Assembly: GCA_963669415.2 (NCBI GenBank)
Contig: CAXXPS010000002.1
Coordinates: 1,550,001 to 1,614,000 of the forward strand
Length of the DNA stretch: 64,000 bases
From: JAWKWH01 sp963669415
GTDB taxonomy: Bacteria; Pseudomonadota; Alphaproteobacteria; Rhizobiales; Rhizobiaceae
Reading direction: 5' to 3'
The notes beneath the pieces were generated by a model. It was not told the origin of the DNA. It was given only the letters and a program-made list of their open reading frames with translations, and did not search any database. Shown one piece after another: positions 33,989-42,939 of this stretch; position 1 is the first letter of the stretch; each line of letters opens with the position of its first letter. The position numbers and the translations under genes were made by a program.

Positions 33989-34825
33989 ATGCAATCCATT
34001 GGCAGGGTGATGTTGATTGCGGTCATTGCAGGGGCGAGCACCCCGGTTTTGGCTGACCCGAAGATTCCCTATTTTTGGGATGCCAAGGAGCAGCTGACAG
34101 CACCACAGCTGGATGGAAATGCCCGAATTTCGTTTCTAACGACGCTCGACTTTCCACCGTTCAATTTCATCGACGATACGGGTCGGCCTTCGGGATTTCA
34201 TGTTGACTTGGCGAACGCAATTTGCCGCGAGCTCAATGTAGTCAACAGATGCAGTATTCAGGCTTTGCCCTGGCAAGAATTGGAGCCGGCTTTGCTTGGC
34301 GGAAACGCTGACGCGATACTTGCCGGCCTGAAACCAACAGCCGAAAACCGGAAAAGACTGTCGTTTGGAAGGCCGTATTTGAGGTTTCCGGGGCGATTTG
34401 TTGCAGTCAGTGGCGGAAAGATCAGTGATGCGGCGCCAGTTGAAATTTCGGGACGAAAAATTGGCGTCATTTCAGGCTCTGCGCATGAAGCTATGCTGCG
34501 AGACTACTTTTTGGATGCCAAAGTAGTCACGTTCAGCCGGATCGATTGGCTGCTTTCAGATCTGAAGTCGGGCAAACTCGATGCGGCGTTTGGCGATGGC
34601 ATGCAGCTTTCCTTTTGGTTGGGCAGTTCGTCTTCTGACAATTGCTGCAGATTTGTTGGCGGGCCATATCTGTCCGACAAATATCTTGGACCCGGTCTGT
34701 CAATTGTCACCAGCAAGGAAAATACAAAATTGAGCGCTGCCCTGGACTACGCACTCAGGGAACTGACAGGCAATGGAACCTTTTCGGAGCTCTATTTGCG
34801 CTATTTTCCGGTGAGTTTCTACTAG
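33989..34825 (+). CDS. Periplasmic solute-binding protein (amino-acid ABC type), orphan
   Basis: A 278-residue secreted protein with a signal peptide (MQSIGRVMLIAVIAGASTPVLA). The mature part is a PBPb (SBP_3) fold: DFPPFNFIDDTGRPSGFHVDLANAICRELN, then GGNADAILAGLKPTAENRKRLSFGRPYL, a typical polar amino-acid binding start. No permease or ATPase gene lies nearby, so it is an orphan or serves a distant transporter. The frame extends upstream without a signal peptide, so the ATG at 33989 is used. It diverges from luxR and overlaps the convergent desaturase-family stop by four bases. Confidence 0.85.
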   Translation: MQSIGRVMLIAVIAGASTPVLADPKIPYFWDAKEQLTAPQLDGNARISFLTTLDFPPFNFIDDTGRPSGFHVDLANAICRELNVVNRCSIQALPWQELEPALLGGNADAILAGLKPTAENRKRLSFGRPYLRFPGRFVAVSGGKISDAAPVEISGRKIGVISGSAHEAMLRDYFLDAKVVTFSRIDWLLSDLKSGKLDAAFGDGMQLSFWLGSSSSDNCCRFVGGPYLSDKYLGPGLSIVTSKENTKLSAALDYALRELTGNGTFSELYLRYFPVSFY

Positions 34826-35682
34826 GTTTTTGCAGAGTCTGCGCGTCTTTGATCGCGTTTGCGATTGGAAACCAATCGCTTGAATGGGACCGCAAGCGCC
34901 CATAACAAGTTTGCTGTTTTCTGACCGGAAAATTCTGTCAAACCGATGTCAATTTTCTGATGCCCCAGCGATGGCTGGTCAAGATATGTGCCAAAAATCC
35001 GGTCCCAGAACGGAAAATTGAAGCCATAGTTAGTGTCAGTTTCCGTCGGATCGCTTGAGTGATGTACGCGATGCATGTCAGGTGTCACAAGAAACATACG
35101 AATCCGCTTGTCCAGCGAACGCGGCAGGTCAAAGTTCGAATGATTGAACATGGCGGTGCCATTCAATACAACCTCAAATAGCAACACCGCAATTGCCGGG
35201 GCGCCTAACAATACGACAATTGAGGCCTTCCAGAACATTGAAAGGACGATTTCCAGCGGGTGAAACCTCAGGGCGGTCGTCACATCAAATCCGGTGTCGG
35301 AATGGTGCATTCGATGAATTCGCCAGAGTATGGAAAACTTATGACTGGCGACATGTTCGAGCCAAACCGCAAAATCCAGGATTGCAAACGCGATCAACCC
35401 GGCCAATACCGGATTAATCTCAACCCGGTTGAAAAGTCCGAAACCGGCTGTCTCGGCCCACAGCGCAGTGCCCACGGCCGCAGCCGGGAAAATCAGCCTG
35501 AGAACAATGGCTGACAACACAACCATTGAAAGATTGGTAAACCAGCGCCGTCCCTTGATTGTGCCAACGAGTTCAGGGCGACGAAGGCGCGGGTGCAAAA
35601 GTTCAAGCAGCGCCATTGCCGCAAATATAGCGGCGAACGCGATGAACCTTATCGTGGCCTCAGATAAGTCCAAAACTTCCAT
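34822..35682 (-). CDS. Sterol desaturase/fatty acid hydroxylase family protein
   Basis: A 286-residue integral membrane di-iron protein. The His clusters are present: HVASH, HRMHH, a further HSNFD and HRVHH, the pattern of the fatty acid hydroxylase superfamily. Hydrophobic segments alternate with them. Members insert hydroxyls or double bonds in lipids, carotenoids or hopanoids; the substrate is unknown. It converges on the solute-binding protein gene with four overlapping bases. The RBS before ATG 35682 is weak. Confidence 0.88.
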   Translation of the reverse strand: MEVLDLSEATIRFIAFAAIFAAMALLELLHPRLRRPELVGTIKGRRWFTNLSMVVLSAIVLRLIFPAAAVGTALWAETAGFGLFNRVEINPVLAGLIAFAILDFAVWLEHVASHKFSILWRIHRMHHSDTGFDVTTALRFHPLEIVLSMFWKASIVVLLGAPAIAVLLFEVVLNGTAMFNHSNFDLPRSLDKRIRMFLVTPDMHRVHHSSDPTETDTNYGFNFPFWDRIFGTYLDQPSLGHQKIDIGLTEFSGQKTANLLWALAVPFKRLVSNRKRDQRRADSAKT

Positions 35683-35764
35683 AAGCCCGCCAACGATTTA
35701 CACCCGGATAGAAGGGCGCGGTTAAGATCAATGCACCGGCCTTCAATACTGGCGCTGTTTTTCA

Positions 35765-36175
35765 CTACAACAGCCGGTATCGTGCCCTTGCGCCTCTTTC
35801 AATGGCGGCGACGGTCAATTTGTCGAGATCAAGCTTGTCGCGGAGAATTTGTAGAATGCGCAATTCGACCTGACTGACAGAAAGATCCGCTGCTGCAATA
35901 TCAACCGCCAGCGCGTAGGCGGTGTCATAGGCCTTGGCCGGAAGCGCTGACTTTATTGAATCGAGAACATTTTCCAATCCGTCATCATCCTGCAACATCT
36001 CCTGGCACTGGCGAGCGATTGCCGGCAGTTTATCTTTGTCGAACTCGCGAAATGCAGGGATGGTGTGAACGAGCGAGCCAATGCGCGAGAGTTCCGCATC
36101 AGTCATGTGGCTGTCTGCGGCTGACGTCAGGATCATAACGTAGACCAGCGCCTCTTGTGGTGAAATCTGATGCAT
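35765..36175 (-). CDS. TerB-like tellurite-resistance family protein
   Basis: A 136-residue all-helical protein. The opening EALVYVMILTSAADSHMTDAELSRIGSLV carries the TerB metal-binding-like acidic pattern (DSHMTDAE). A second half (AYDTAYALAVDIAAADLSVSQVELRILQILRDKLDL) repeats the helical motif. The family's function is unclear, and no other ter genes are present, so a tellurite role is not implied. It diverges from lysK. Confidence 0.85.
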   Translation of the reverse strand: MHQISPQEALVYVMILTSAADSHMTDAELSRIGSLVHTIPAFREFDKDKLPAIARQCQEMLQDDDGLENVLDSIKSALPAKAYDTAYALAVDIAAADLSVSQVELRILQILRDKLDLDKLTVAAIERGARARYRLL

Positions 36176-36330
36176 TTGTTGTCCTCGTGCGAATGCAATT
36201 CGACACTATCTATTGTGCTGGCTCCATCTTCTCAAGACCGAATAGTGAGTGTTGTTGACCTGATCGATTGGTAAGAATAGTTTCCGCCGGGTTGCCGGGT
36301 CGACCGGAACCGATTTCAGGATAACTTGCC

Positions 36331-37986
36331 ATGACAATGTCGGACACGACCGATAACGGGTTTGCTCCCGAACTGATTGCCGCGGCCCGCGAGTGCCGGG
36401 CTTGGCCGTTCGAGGAGGCATCAAAAATCGTCAAACGCTACGAACGCTCGGAATACCCGGACACGGTCATATTTGAAACCGGCTACGGTCCTTCCGGCCT
36501 TCCGCACATTGGAACATTTGGCGAAGTTGCCCGCACAAGCATGGTTCGGCACGCGTTTGAGGTACTGACCGAAAACAGGGTCAAGACCAAGCTGTTGTGT
36601 TTTTCTGACGATATGGATGGCATGCGCAAGATACCGGACAATGTACCGGACCCAAAAGCCTTGGAACCCTATCTCCATCAACCGTTGACCAGCGTTCCAA
36701 ATCCATTTGGCGGCGACTATGAAAGTTTTGGTCATCACAACAACGCCATGTTGCGGCGCTTTCTCGACGCATTCGGTTTCGACTACGAGTTCGCCAGCGC
36801 TACCGATTATTACAATTCGGGCCGGTTCGATGAAATTCTGCTTTTGGTGGCCGAGCGCTATCAGGCGATCATGGATATCATGCTTCCGACACTTGGAGAG
36901 GAGCGACGCGCCACCTATTCTCCGTTTCTACCAATTTCGCCAAAAACCGGCTGCGTTCTTTATGTGCCGATAAAATCGGTGGATCCATCGAATGGAACCA
37001 TTTCCTATACCGATGACGAAGGTGAGGACATAACCCAGAGCATTACAGGCGGGCAGGTAAAACTCCAATGGAAGCCTGATTTCGGAGCACGCTGGGCTGC
37101 CCTTGGCGTTGATTTCGAGATGTTCGGAAAGGACCACGGTCCCAACATGAATGTCTATGATGCAATCTGCCGGGCGCTCGGCGGTCGTGCTCCGGAACAT
37201 TTTGTCTACGAATTGTTTTTGGACGACAAGGGAGAGAAGATTTCAAAATCGAAAGGCAACGGACTGACCATTGATGAATGGCTTGCCTATGCACCGACGG
37301 AAAGCCTTTCACTGTACATGTTCCAGAAACCGCGAACGGCCAAGCGGCTCTTTTTCGATGTCATCCCACGTGCGGTCGACGAATATTTTCAACACCTCTC
37401 GGCCTATCAACGGCAAGAGCAGGCACAACGTTTGGCGAATCCTGTCTGGCATATTCACGGCGGGCGGCCTCCCCAGGAGCCGATGCCGGTTTCATTCAAT
37501 TTGCTGCTGAACTTGGTCAGCGCGTCAAATGCCGAAAACAGGGACGTGTTGTGGGGCTTCATCTCCCGCTATGCGCCCGGTGTAACCCCTCAGTCGCACC
37601 CCAAGCTTGATGAACTGGCGGGATTTGCAATTCGCTATTTTGATGATTTCGTCAGACCCACAAAACAATTCAGACAACCGGACGAGGTGGAAACGGAAAC
37701 GCTCCAAGCCATTGTCGCTGCTATCAGCACCCTGCCCGACGATGCGGACGGAGAACTTATTCAAAGTGCACTGCTCGATGTCGCCCGCGGTGTAGAACGC
37801 TATCAGGACACCAAGAAGAAGGGACCTGACGGCGGACCGGGGGTATCGGTTTCATTCTTTCAGATGCTGTATCAGGTGTTGCTCGGTCAGGAACGAGGAC
37901 CGCGCTTTGGTTCTTTTGCGGCCCTGTACGGCCTCAACGAAACAAAAACACTGATCGAAAATGTCTTGGCAGGCCGTTCCGGCTGA
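36331..37986 (+). CDS. lysK: Lysine--tRNA ligase, class I
   Basis: A 551-residue class I lysyl-tRNA synthetase, the archaeal-type enzyme found in Alphaproteobacteria in place of class II LysS. HIGH is present as HIGT (59-62, GYGPSGLPHIGT) and KMSKS as KISKSKGNG (about 303-311). The alpha-helix-cage anticodon-binding part follows (residues 330-551). ATG 36331 has CAGGATAAC before it. The gene is single and convergent with the nuclease-like gene (8 bases). Confidence 0.96.
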   Translation: MTMSDTTDNGFAPELIAAARECRAWPFEEASKIVKRYERSEYPDTVIFETGYGPSGLPHIGTFGEVARTSMVRHAFEVLTENRVKTKLLCFSDDMDGMRKIPDNVPDPKALEPYLHQPLTSVPNPFGGDYESFGHHNNAMLRRFLDAFGFDYEFASATDYYNSGRFDEILLLVAERYQAIMDIMLPTLGEERRATYSPFLPISPKTGCVLYVPIKSVDPSNGTISYTDDEGEDITQSITGGQVKLQWKPDFGARWAALGVDFEMFGKDHGPNMNVYDAICRALGGRAPEHFVYELFLDDKGEKISKSKGNGLTIDEWLAYAPTESLSLYMFQKPRTAKRLFFDVIPRAVDEYFQHLSAYQRQEQAQRLANPVWHIHGGRPPQEPMPVSFNLLLNLVSASNAENRDVLWGFISRYAPGVTPQSHPKLDELAGFAIRYFDDFVRPTKQFRQPDEVETETLQAIVAAISTLPDDADGELIQSALLDVARGVERYQDTKKKGPDGGPGVSVSFFQMLYQVLLGQERGPRFGSFAALYGLNETKTLIENVLAGRSG

Positions 37987-37994
37987 CCTTCCTG

Positions 37995-38666
37995 CTATTC
38001 CGGGGCAGCGAATATTCCGGAACCATTGGAACGCGCGGTCTTTTCAAGGGGCGCATAAGCTCCACCGTCGCGGGCTTTAGCCCAGCCGTTCTTAACCAGC
38101 CACGCTGCTGCATCGCGGCCACCAACACTGCATGAGGCCTCGACTGTCTCTTTGGTGCTGGAATTTCCGAGGTTGCATTCGATCGCCCGGCCGCGCAACC
38201 AGGCACGAAATGCTGTCAATGCCATCTTGCCGCAAGGCTGTCGCGGATCGGACCCGCTGCCGCACAACAGTTCCGGTAGGGTTGGTTCGATTCCTGCCAA
38301 CCGAATGCGAATACCCTGCGCTTCGATCAATCCCGCGGCCGTGGCAACCGGTCCATGGAGCAGGCGGGTACCGGATAATTCATCGCCATCGGATGTTTCA
38401 GGATGGCTTAGCGATTTACGGGCCGGAAGCCGTTCAAGCCTTGCCGTGTCAAAGTCCGGTATCGCAATCAAATCCTCCCCGACAACGCGATCGGCTTGAT
38501 TATTTGCCGGATCGGCGACCCTGTCGGCTGCATGAATTTCTTTGTTGAGCTTCGGTGACGTCGCTGTGTTCACGGTGTCTTCGTGACGCGGCTGGAGGTT
38601 GCCGTATATCGCATAACCGACTGACAAGAACGCCAACACACCGATCCAAATCAGCACATTTCGCAT
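37995..38666 (-). CDS. Membrane-anchored thermonuclease-like protein, catalytic residues altered
   Basis: A 223-residue protein. One membrane segment at the N-terminus (VLIWIGVLAFLSVGYAIYG) is followed by a long linker, then a staphylococcal nuclease (SNase)-like domain from about residue 125 (IRIRLAGIEPTLPELLC ... AFRAWLRGRAIECNL ... AAAWLVKNGWA). Of the SNase active site only Arg35 aligns; Asp40 becomes Glu, Glu43 is lost and the Arg87 loop (DKYGR) is absent. It is probably not an active nuclease. Extra Cys pairs suggest periplasmic disulfides. ATG 38666 avoids overlap with the S24 gene, 13 bases upstream. Confidence 0.78.
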   Translation of the reverse strand: MRNVLIWIGVLAFLSVGYAIYGNLQPRHEDTVNTATSPKLNKEIHAADRVADPANNQADRVVGEDLIAIPDFDTARLERLPARKSLSHPETSDGDELSGTRLLHGPVATAAGLIEAQGIRIRLAGIEPTLPELLCGSGSDPRQPCGKMALTAFRAWLRGRAIECNLGNSSTKETVEASCSVGGRDAAAWLVKNGWAKARDGGAYAPLEKTARSNGSGIFAAPE

Positions 38667-38679
38667 GAGGGAGAGCCCT

Positions 38680-39336
38680 CTACTGGCTGGCCCAAATAAT
38701 TCGGGCGAGCCATTCGACTTCGCCAAGCGCGAAGACGCGCGGTGGGTGATCCGGATTCAGTGACGACAACTCAACCTGTTTTGATGTTCGATGTTGCAGG
38801 ATTTTCGCCATGATCTCGCCGGTACAAGTTTTGACAACAACACGATCACCCTTTCTGGTGTTCTCTTCGGGATCGACGATCAGCACATCTCCGTCACGAT
38901 AAAGCGGCATCATCGACTCGCCCTGCACCGAAAGAGCATAGGTTCCGTCCCCCGCAGTCGAGGGTATCTCAACCAGATCCCATCCCTGCCCGGCGGGAAA
39001 CCCGGCATCATCAAAAAATCCGCCAGCACCGGCTTGGGCGAAACCCACCAGCGGAACCGTCGGTTTGTTAAGGGGTAACAGATTCCCGGACGAGCTTGAT
39101 TTGGCTTCTACAAGCGCGGCGAAATCTGAAAGCTGCGTATCGGTCGCATCGATGATCTTGAAGATCGATTCCATCGACGGCCACCTCGGCCGCCCGCCGG
39201 AAGATAATCGCTTGGACCGGTTAAATGCTGTCGAATCAAGACCGGCACGTTTCGCAAGACCCGACGCCGACAGAGAATTGCTGGCAGCGAGCGCATCTAT
39301 TGCTGCCCAAATCTTCTCGTGTTCGGATCGACTCAT
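38680..39336 (-). CDS. S24-family (LexA/CI-like) transcriptional regulator
   Basis: A 218-residue protein. The N-terminal helix-turn-helix (about 8-72, SASGLAKRAGLDSTAFNRSKR) is followed by a linker and an S24 domain with nucleophile S141 in VQGESMMPLYRDGDVLIVDP and base K178 in CTGEIMAKIL. Intact residues mean it could self-cleave or act as a CI-type repressor. No phage genes surround it, so it is probably a chromosomal regulator. The degenerate nuclease gene follows 13 bases later on the same strand. Confidence 0.88.
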   Translation of the reverse strand: MSRSEHEKIWAAIDALAASNSLSASGLAKRAGLDSTAFNRSKRLSSGGRPRWPSMESIFKIIDATDTQLSDFAALVEAKSSSSGNLLPLNKPTVPLVGFAQAGAGGFFDDAGFPAGQGWDLVEIPSTAGDGTYALSVQGESMMPLYRDGDVLIVDPEENTRKGDRVVVKTCTGEIMAKILQHRTSKQVELSSLNPDHPPRVFALGEVEWLARIIWASQ

Positions 39337-39463
39337 TGCACGCGACAGCCAAAGGAAAAAAGTCCTTTCGATACTATTTGTCGCTTTGTGAGGAGTCTAC
39401 CCCAATGAAAGATTCTGTTCCCCACTGTCAGCCCGAAACCAATAGTACCGCCGGATTTCGAGA

Positions 39464-39823
39464 CTATTCATCATCCTCGGTCAAAAATCGGCGATTGACC
39501 CAGCCAAGTTGCTGGCCTGAGTGCTCAATCAGGCACCAGGAAGACATCTCGCTGAGTTCCAACTGCATCTGCTCGGAAAGTGCGAACCACTGCTGGCGTG
39601 TTGTAGTCGGAACACAGACGATGACGGTGATGCGGCGCGAACTGTGGGTGATGCCACCCAGTTTCGGATATTTCACACCTGGTCCCACGCGATAATTCAG
39701 CAAGTCACCAGGCGTGACGTTCCAAACCCGCCAGAAATCCGGACCGTCAGCGGTGGCTCGAGCATTTGATGTAAAGCCAAAAGCCAGCAAGCCGAATATT
39801 GCCGACATGAGTAAGACGCGCAT
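39464..39823 (-). CDS. Secreted SH3-domain protein
   Basis: A 119-residue protein with a signal peptide (MRVLLMSAIFGLLAFGFTSNARA) and one bacterial SH3 domain: LLNYRVGPGVKYPKLGGI, then SSWCLIEHSGQQLGWVNRRFL. Two Cys (V-C-V and WCLI) may pair. SH3b proteins usually bind peptidoglycan or other periplasmic ligands; the role is unknown. ATG 39823 follows GGGAGGAAC, so a 20-codon upstream extension is rejected. It diverges from uvrA. Confidence 0.85.
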   Translation of the reverse strand: MRVLLMSAIFGLLAFGFTSNARATADGPDFWRVWNVTPGDLLNYRVGPGVKYPKLGGITHSSRRITVIVCVPTTTRQQWFALSEQMQLELSEMSSWCLIEHSGQQLGWVNRRFLTEDDE

Positions 39824-39953
39824 TTGTCTGTTCCTCCCTTGAGAACAAAAATTGGCAGGAAATGGCAGTTGGGACTGCCGCAAACAAGACTATATGAGGA
39901 ACGAAGGAAATGCCCAATTGCGCGGCTGCGGAAAATCCTGTACCCGTGCGAAC

Positions 39954-39968
39954 GTTCGGCTTTTGTTC
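39954..39968 (+). promoter_or_regulatory. Alphaproteobacterial LexA (SOS) box upstream of uvrA
   Basis: GTTC-GGCTTTT-GTTC is an exact match to the direct-repeat consensus GTTC-N7-GTTC used by alphaproteobacterial LexA. It lies 39 bases upstream of the uvrA ATG, a usual place for an SOS operator. A GAACGTTC palindrome overlaps the first half. Confidence 0.85.
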
Positions 39969-40007
39969 ATGTCGACGTGTGCGGCGAAAAATTTGAAACC
40001 GGGAAAG

Positions 40008-42929
40008 ATGAGCGAACAAAAGTTTATTTCCGTGCGTGGCGCGCGCGAGCACAATCTCAAGAATGTCGATCTCGACATTCCCCGCGACCGGTTGACCGTG
40101 ATGACCGGTCTGTCCGGTTCGGGTAAATCGTCGCTCGCATTTGACACTATCTATGCCGAAGGTCAGCGGCGGTACGTCGAGTCGCTCTCAGCCTATGCAC
40201 GCCAGTTCCTGGAGATGATGCAGAAACCGGATGTCGACCAGATCGACGGACTTTCCCCTGCCATCTCGATTGAACAGAAGACCACCAGCCGTAATCCACG
40301 ATCGACCGTCGCGACCGTCACGGAGATCTATGACTATATGCGGCTGTTGTTCGCCAGAGTTGGAGTTCCCTATTCACCCGCCACCGGTCTGCCGATCGAA
40401 AGTCAAACCGTCAGTCAAATGGTTGACCGCGTACTCGGACTTGAGGAAGGCACGCGGCTCTACATCATGGCGCCCATCGTCCGCGGCAGAAAAGGGGAGT
40501 ACCGCAAGGAACTGGCCGAACTGCAGAAGAAGGGCTTTCAACGCGTCAAGGTCGATGGCGAGTTTTACGAGATCGCCGATGTGCCCGCGCTGGACAAGAA
40601 ATACAAACACGATATCGATGTGGTCGTCGATCGTGTGGTCGTGCGCGACGATCTTGCCGCCCGCCTGGCCGACAGCATCGAGACCTGTCTCAAGCTGGCG
40701 GATGGTCTGGCAGTCGCGGAATTTGCAGACAAGCCGCTGCCCGCTGAAGAACTGTCAGGAGAATCTGCCAACAAGTCCAAGAACGAGACGCATGAGCGGG
40801 TCATGTTCTCTGAAAAGTTTGCCTGTCCGGTCTCCGGTTTCACGATTACTGAAATCGAACCACGGCTGTTTTCATTCAACAATCCTTTCGGCGCTTGCCC
40901 GACCTGCGATGGTCTTGGCACTCAACGCGCCATAGATGAAGGTCTAATCGTTCCAGAGGAGCATGTGTCGCTCCGCAATGGCGCAATAGCCCCTTGGGCA
41001 AAGTCCACGTCGCCCTACTACCAGCAAACATTGGAGGCGTTAGGGAAAGTCTACGGTTTCAAAGTGTCTGACCGCTGGCGCGATCTCTCAAAAGACGCGC
41101 AAAACGCAATTCTTCACGGAACCGGCGAAACGCTGGTCACGTTCAACTACGATGACGGCTTGCGCACCTATCAGACGAAAAAGAGTTTCGAGGGCGTGAT
41201 TCCCAACCTCGAACGGCGCTGGAAGGAGACGGATTCCTCGTGGATGCGCGAAGAAATTGAACGCTACATGTCGGCAACGCCCTGCCCGGCCTGTGAAGGT
41301 TACCGGCTGAAAGCCGAGGCGATGGCGGTGAAAATTGCCGATCGCCACATCGGCGAAATCACATCGCTGTCGATCCGTAATGCGCGCGATTGGTTCGAGT
41401 CGCTGCCGGACCGGCTGAATGACAAGCAAAACGAAATCGCCGGCCGCATTTTAAAGGAAATCCGCGAACGGTTGCGGTTCCTCAACGATGTCGGGTTGGA
41501 TTATCTGGCTCTGTCGCGCAATTCCGGCACGTTGTCCGGTGGTGAAAGCCAGCGCATCCGTCTGGCATCGCAGATCGGATCGGGATTGACCGGCGTGCTT
41601 TATGTGCTTGACGAACCGTCGATCGGCCTGCACCAGCGCGACAATGCCCGTTTGCTCGATACGCTGCGCCATCTGCGTGATCTGGGCAATACCGTCGTCG
41701 TCGTCGAGCACGACGAGGATGCCATCCGCACTGCAGATCACGTGGTCGACATCGGCCCGGCCGCCGGAATCCACGGCGGTACAATTGTCGCCGAAGGCGT
41801 GCCGGCAGACATTATGGCGCATCCGAAATCGCTCACCGGTCAATATCTGTCCGGCGCGATGGAGATTCCTGTACCGGCGGTCCGCAGGCAGGCCAAGAAA
41901 TCAAAACGCATCAAGGTGACAGGCGCGCGCGGCAACAACCTGAAGGATGTCAACGCCGAGATTCCCATTGGACTGTTCGCCTGTGTCACCGGCGTGTCCG
42001 GTGGTGGCAAGTCGACACTTTTGATCGAGACGCTCTACAAGGCTGCGTCGCGCCGCATCATGGGGTCGCGCGAGCAACCAGCCGAACATGACCAGATCAC
42101 CGGCCTTGAGCATCTCGACAAGGTGATCGACATTGATCAGTCACCTATTGGCCGCACACCTCGTTCCAACCCGGCCACCTATACCGGCGCGTTCACGCCG
42201 ATCCGCGACTGGTTTGCCGGTCTTCCGGAAGCCAAGGCGCGCGGCTATGCGCCGGGAAGGTTTTCGTTCAATGTCAAGGGTGGGCGCTGCGAGGCCTGCC
42301 AGGGCGACGGCGTCATCAAGATCGAGATGCATTTCCTGCCCGACGTCTATGTCACGTGCGATGTCTGCCACGGCAAGCGCTACAATCGCGAGACACTCGA
42401 TGTTGTCTTCAAGGGCAAGTCGATTGCCGATGTACTCGACATGACCGTCGAAGAGGGCTGCGAGTTCTTTTCAGCCGTGCCTGCGGTGCGCGACAAACTG
42501 GAGATGCTGAAGAAGGTTGGCCTCGGTTATATCCATATCGGGCAACAGGCGACGACGCTGTCAGGTGGCGAGGCGCAGCGCATCAAGCTTGCCAAGGAAT
42601 TGTCACGCCGCGCCACCGGCCGCACGCTTTACATCCTCGACGAGCCGACAACCGGCCTGCATTTCCATGACGTGGCAAAGCTGCTCGAAGTGCTGCACGA
42701 ACTGGTCGAGCAGGGCAACACGGTCGTCGTCATCGAGCACAATCTGGAAGTGATCAAGACCGCAGACTGGATTTTGGATCTTGGCCCCGAAGGCGGCGAC
42801 GGCGGGGGTGAACTGGTCGCGTCGGGCACGCCGGAAGACGTCGCAGCCAACGACCGCAGCTACACCGGCGCGTTTCTGAAAGAATTGCTGGCGCGAAGAC
42901 CCGGCGGCAAGGTTGAAGCGGCGGAGTAA
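40008..42929 (+). CDS. uvrA: Excinuclease ABC subunit A
   Basis: A 973-residue damage sensor of nucleotide excision repair, working with UvrB. Two ABC ATPase halves: Walker A GLSGSGKSS (34-42) and GVSGGGKST; signatures LSGGESQRIRLA and LSGGEAQRIKLA. Zinc modules are visible at CPVSGF...CPTCDG, CPACEGY and CEACQGDG...CDVCHGKRY. The length is standard. The frame runs 52 codons further upstream, but family sequence starts at the ATG at 40008, preceded by GGGAAAG. The exact LexA box at 39954 predicts SOS induction. Confidence 0.97.
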   Translation: MSEQKFISVRGAREHNLKNVDLDIPRDRLTVMTGLSGSGKSSLAFDTIYAEGQRRYVESLSAYARQFLEMMQKPDVDQIDGLSPAISIEQKTTSRNPRSTVATVTEIYDYMRLLFARVGVPYSPATGLPIESQTVSQMVDRVLGLEEGTRLYIMAPIVRGRKGEYRKELAELQKKGFQRVKVDGEFYEIADVPALDKKYKHDIDVVVDRVVVRDDLAARLADSIETCLKLADGLAVAEFADKPLPAEELSGESANKSKNETHERVMFSEKFACPVSGFTITEIEPRLFSFNNPFGACPTCDGLGTQRAIDEGLIVPEEHVSLRNGAIAPWAKSTSPYYQQTLEALGKVYGFKVSDRWRDLSKDAQNAILHGTGETLVTFNYDDGLRTYQTKKSFEGVIPNLERRWKETDSSWMREEIERYMSATPCPACEGYRLKAEAMAVKIADRHIGEITSLSIRNARDWFESLPDRLNDKQNEIAGRILKEIRERLRFLNDVGLDYLALSRNSGTLSGGESQRIRLASQIGSGLTGVLYVLDEPSIGLHQRDNARLLDTLRHLRDLGNTVVVVEHDEDAIRTADHVVDIGPAAGIHGGTIVAEGVPADIMAHPKSLTGQYLSGAMEIPVPAVRRQAKKSKRIKVTGARGNNLKDVNAEIPIGLFACVTGVSGGGKSTLLIETLYKAASRRIMGSREQPAEHDQITGLEHLDKVIDIDQSPIGRTPRSNPATYTGAFTPIRDWFAGLPEAKARGYAPGRFSFNVKGGRCEACQGDGVIKIEMHFLPDVYVTCDVCHGKRYNRETLDVVFKGKSIADVLDMTVEEGCEFFSAVPAVRDKLEMLKKVGLGYIHIGQQATTLSGGEAQRIKLAKELSRRATGRTLYILDEPTTGLHFHDVAKLLEVLHELVEQGNTVVVIEHNLEVIKTADWILDLGPEGGDGGGELVASGTPEDVAANDRSYTGAFLKELLARRPGGKVEAAE

Positions 42930-42939
42930 ATGATCCGCA

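Noticed and set aside
39852..40007. 52-codon N-terminal extension of uvrA
   Set aside because: It would put the SOS box inside coding sequence and has no family match; the ATG at 40008 has a good ribosome binding site.
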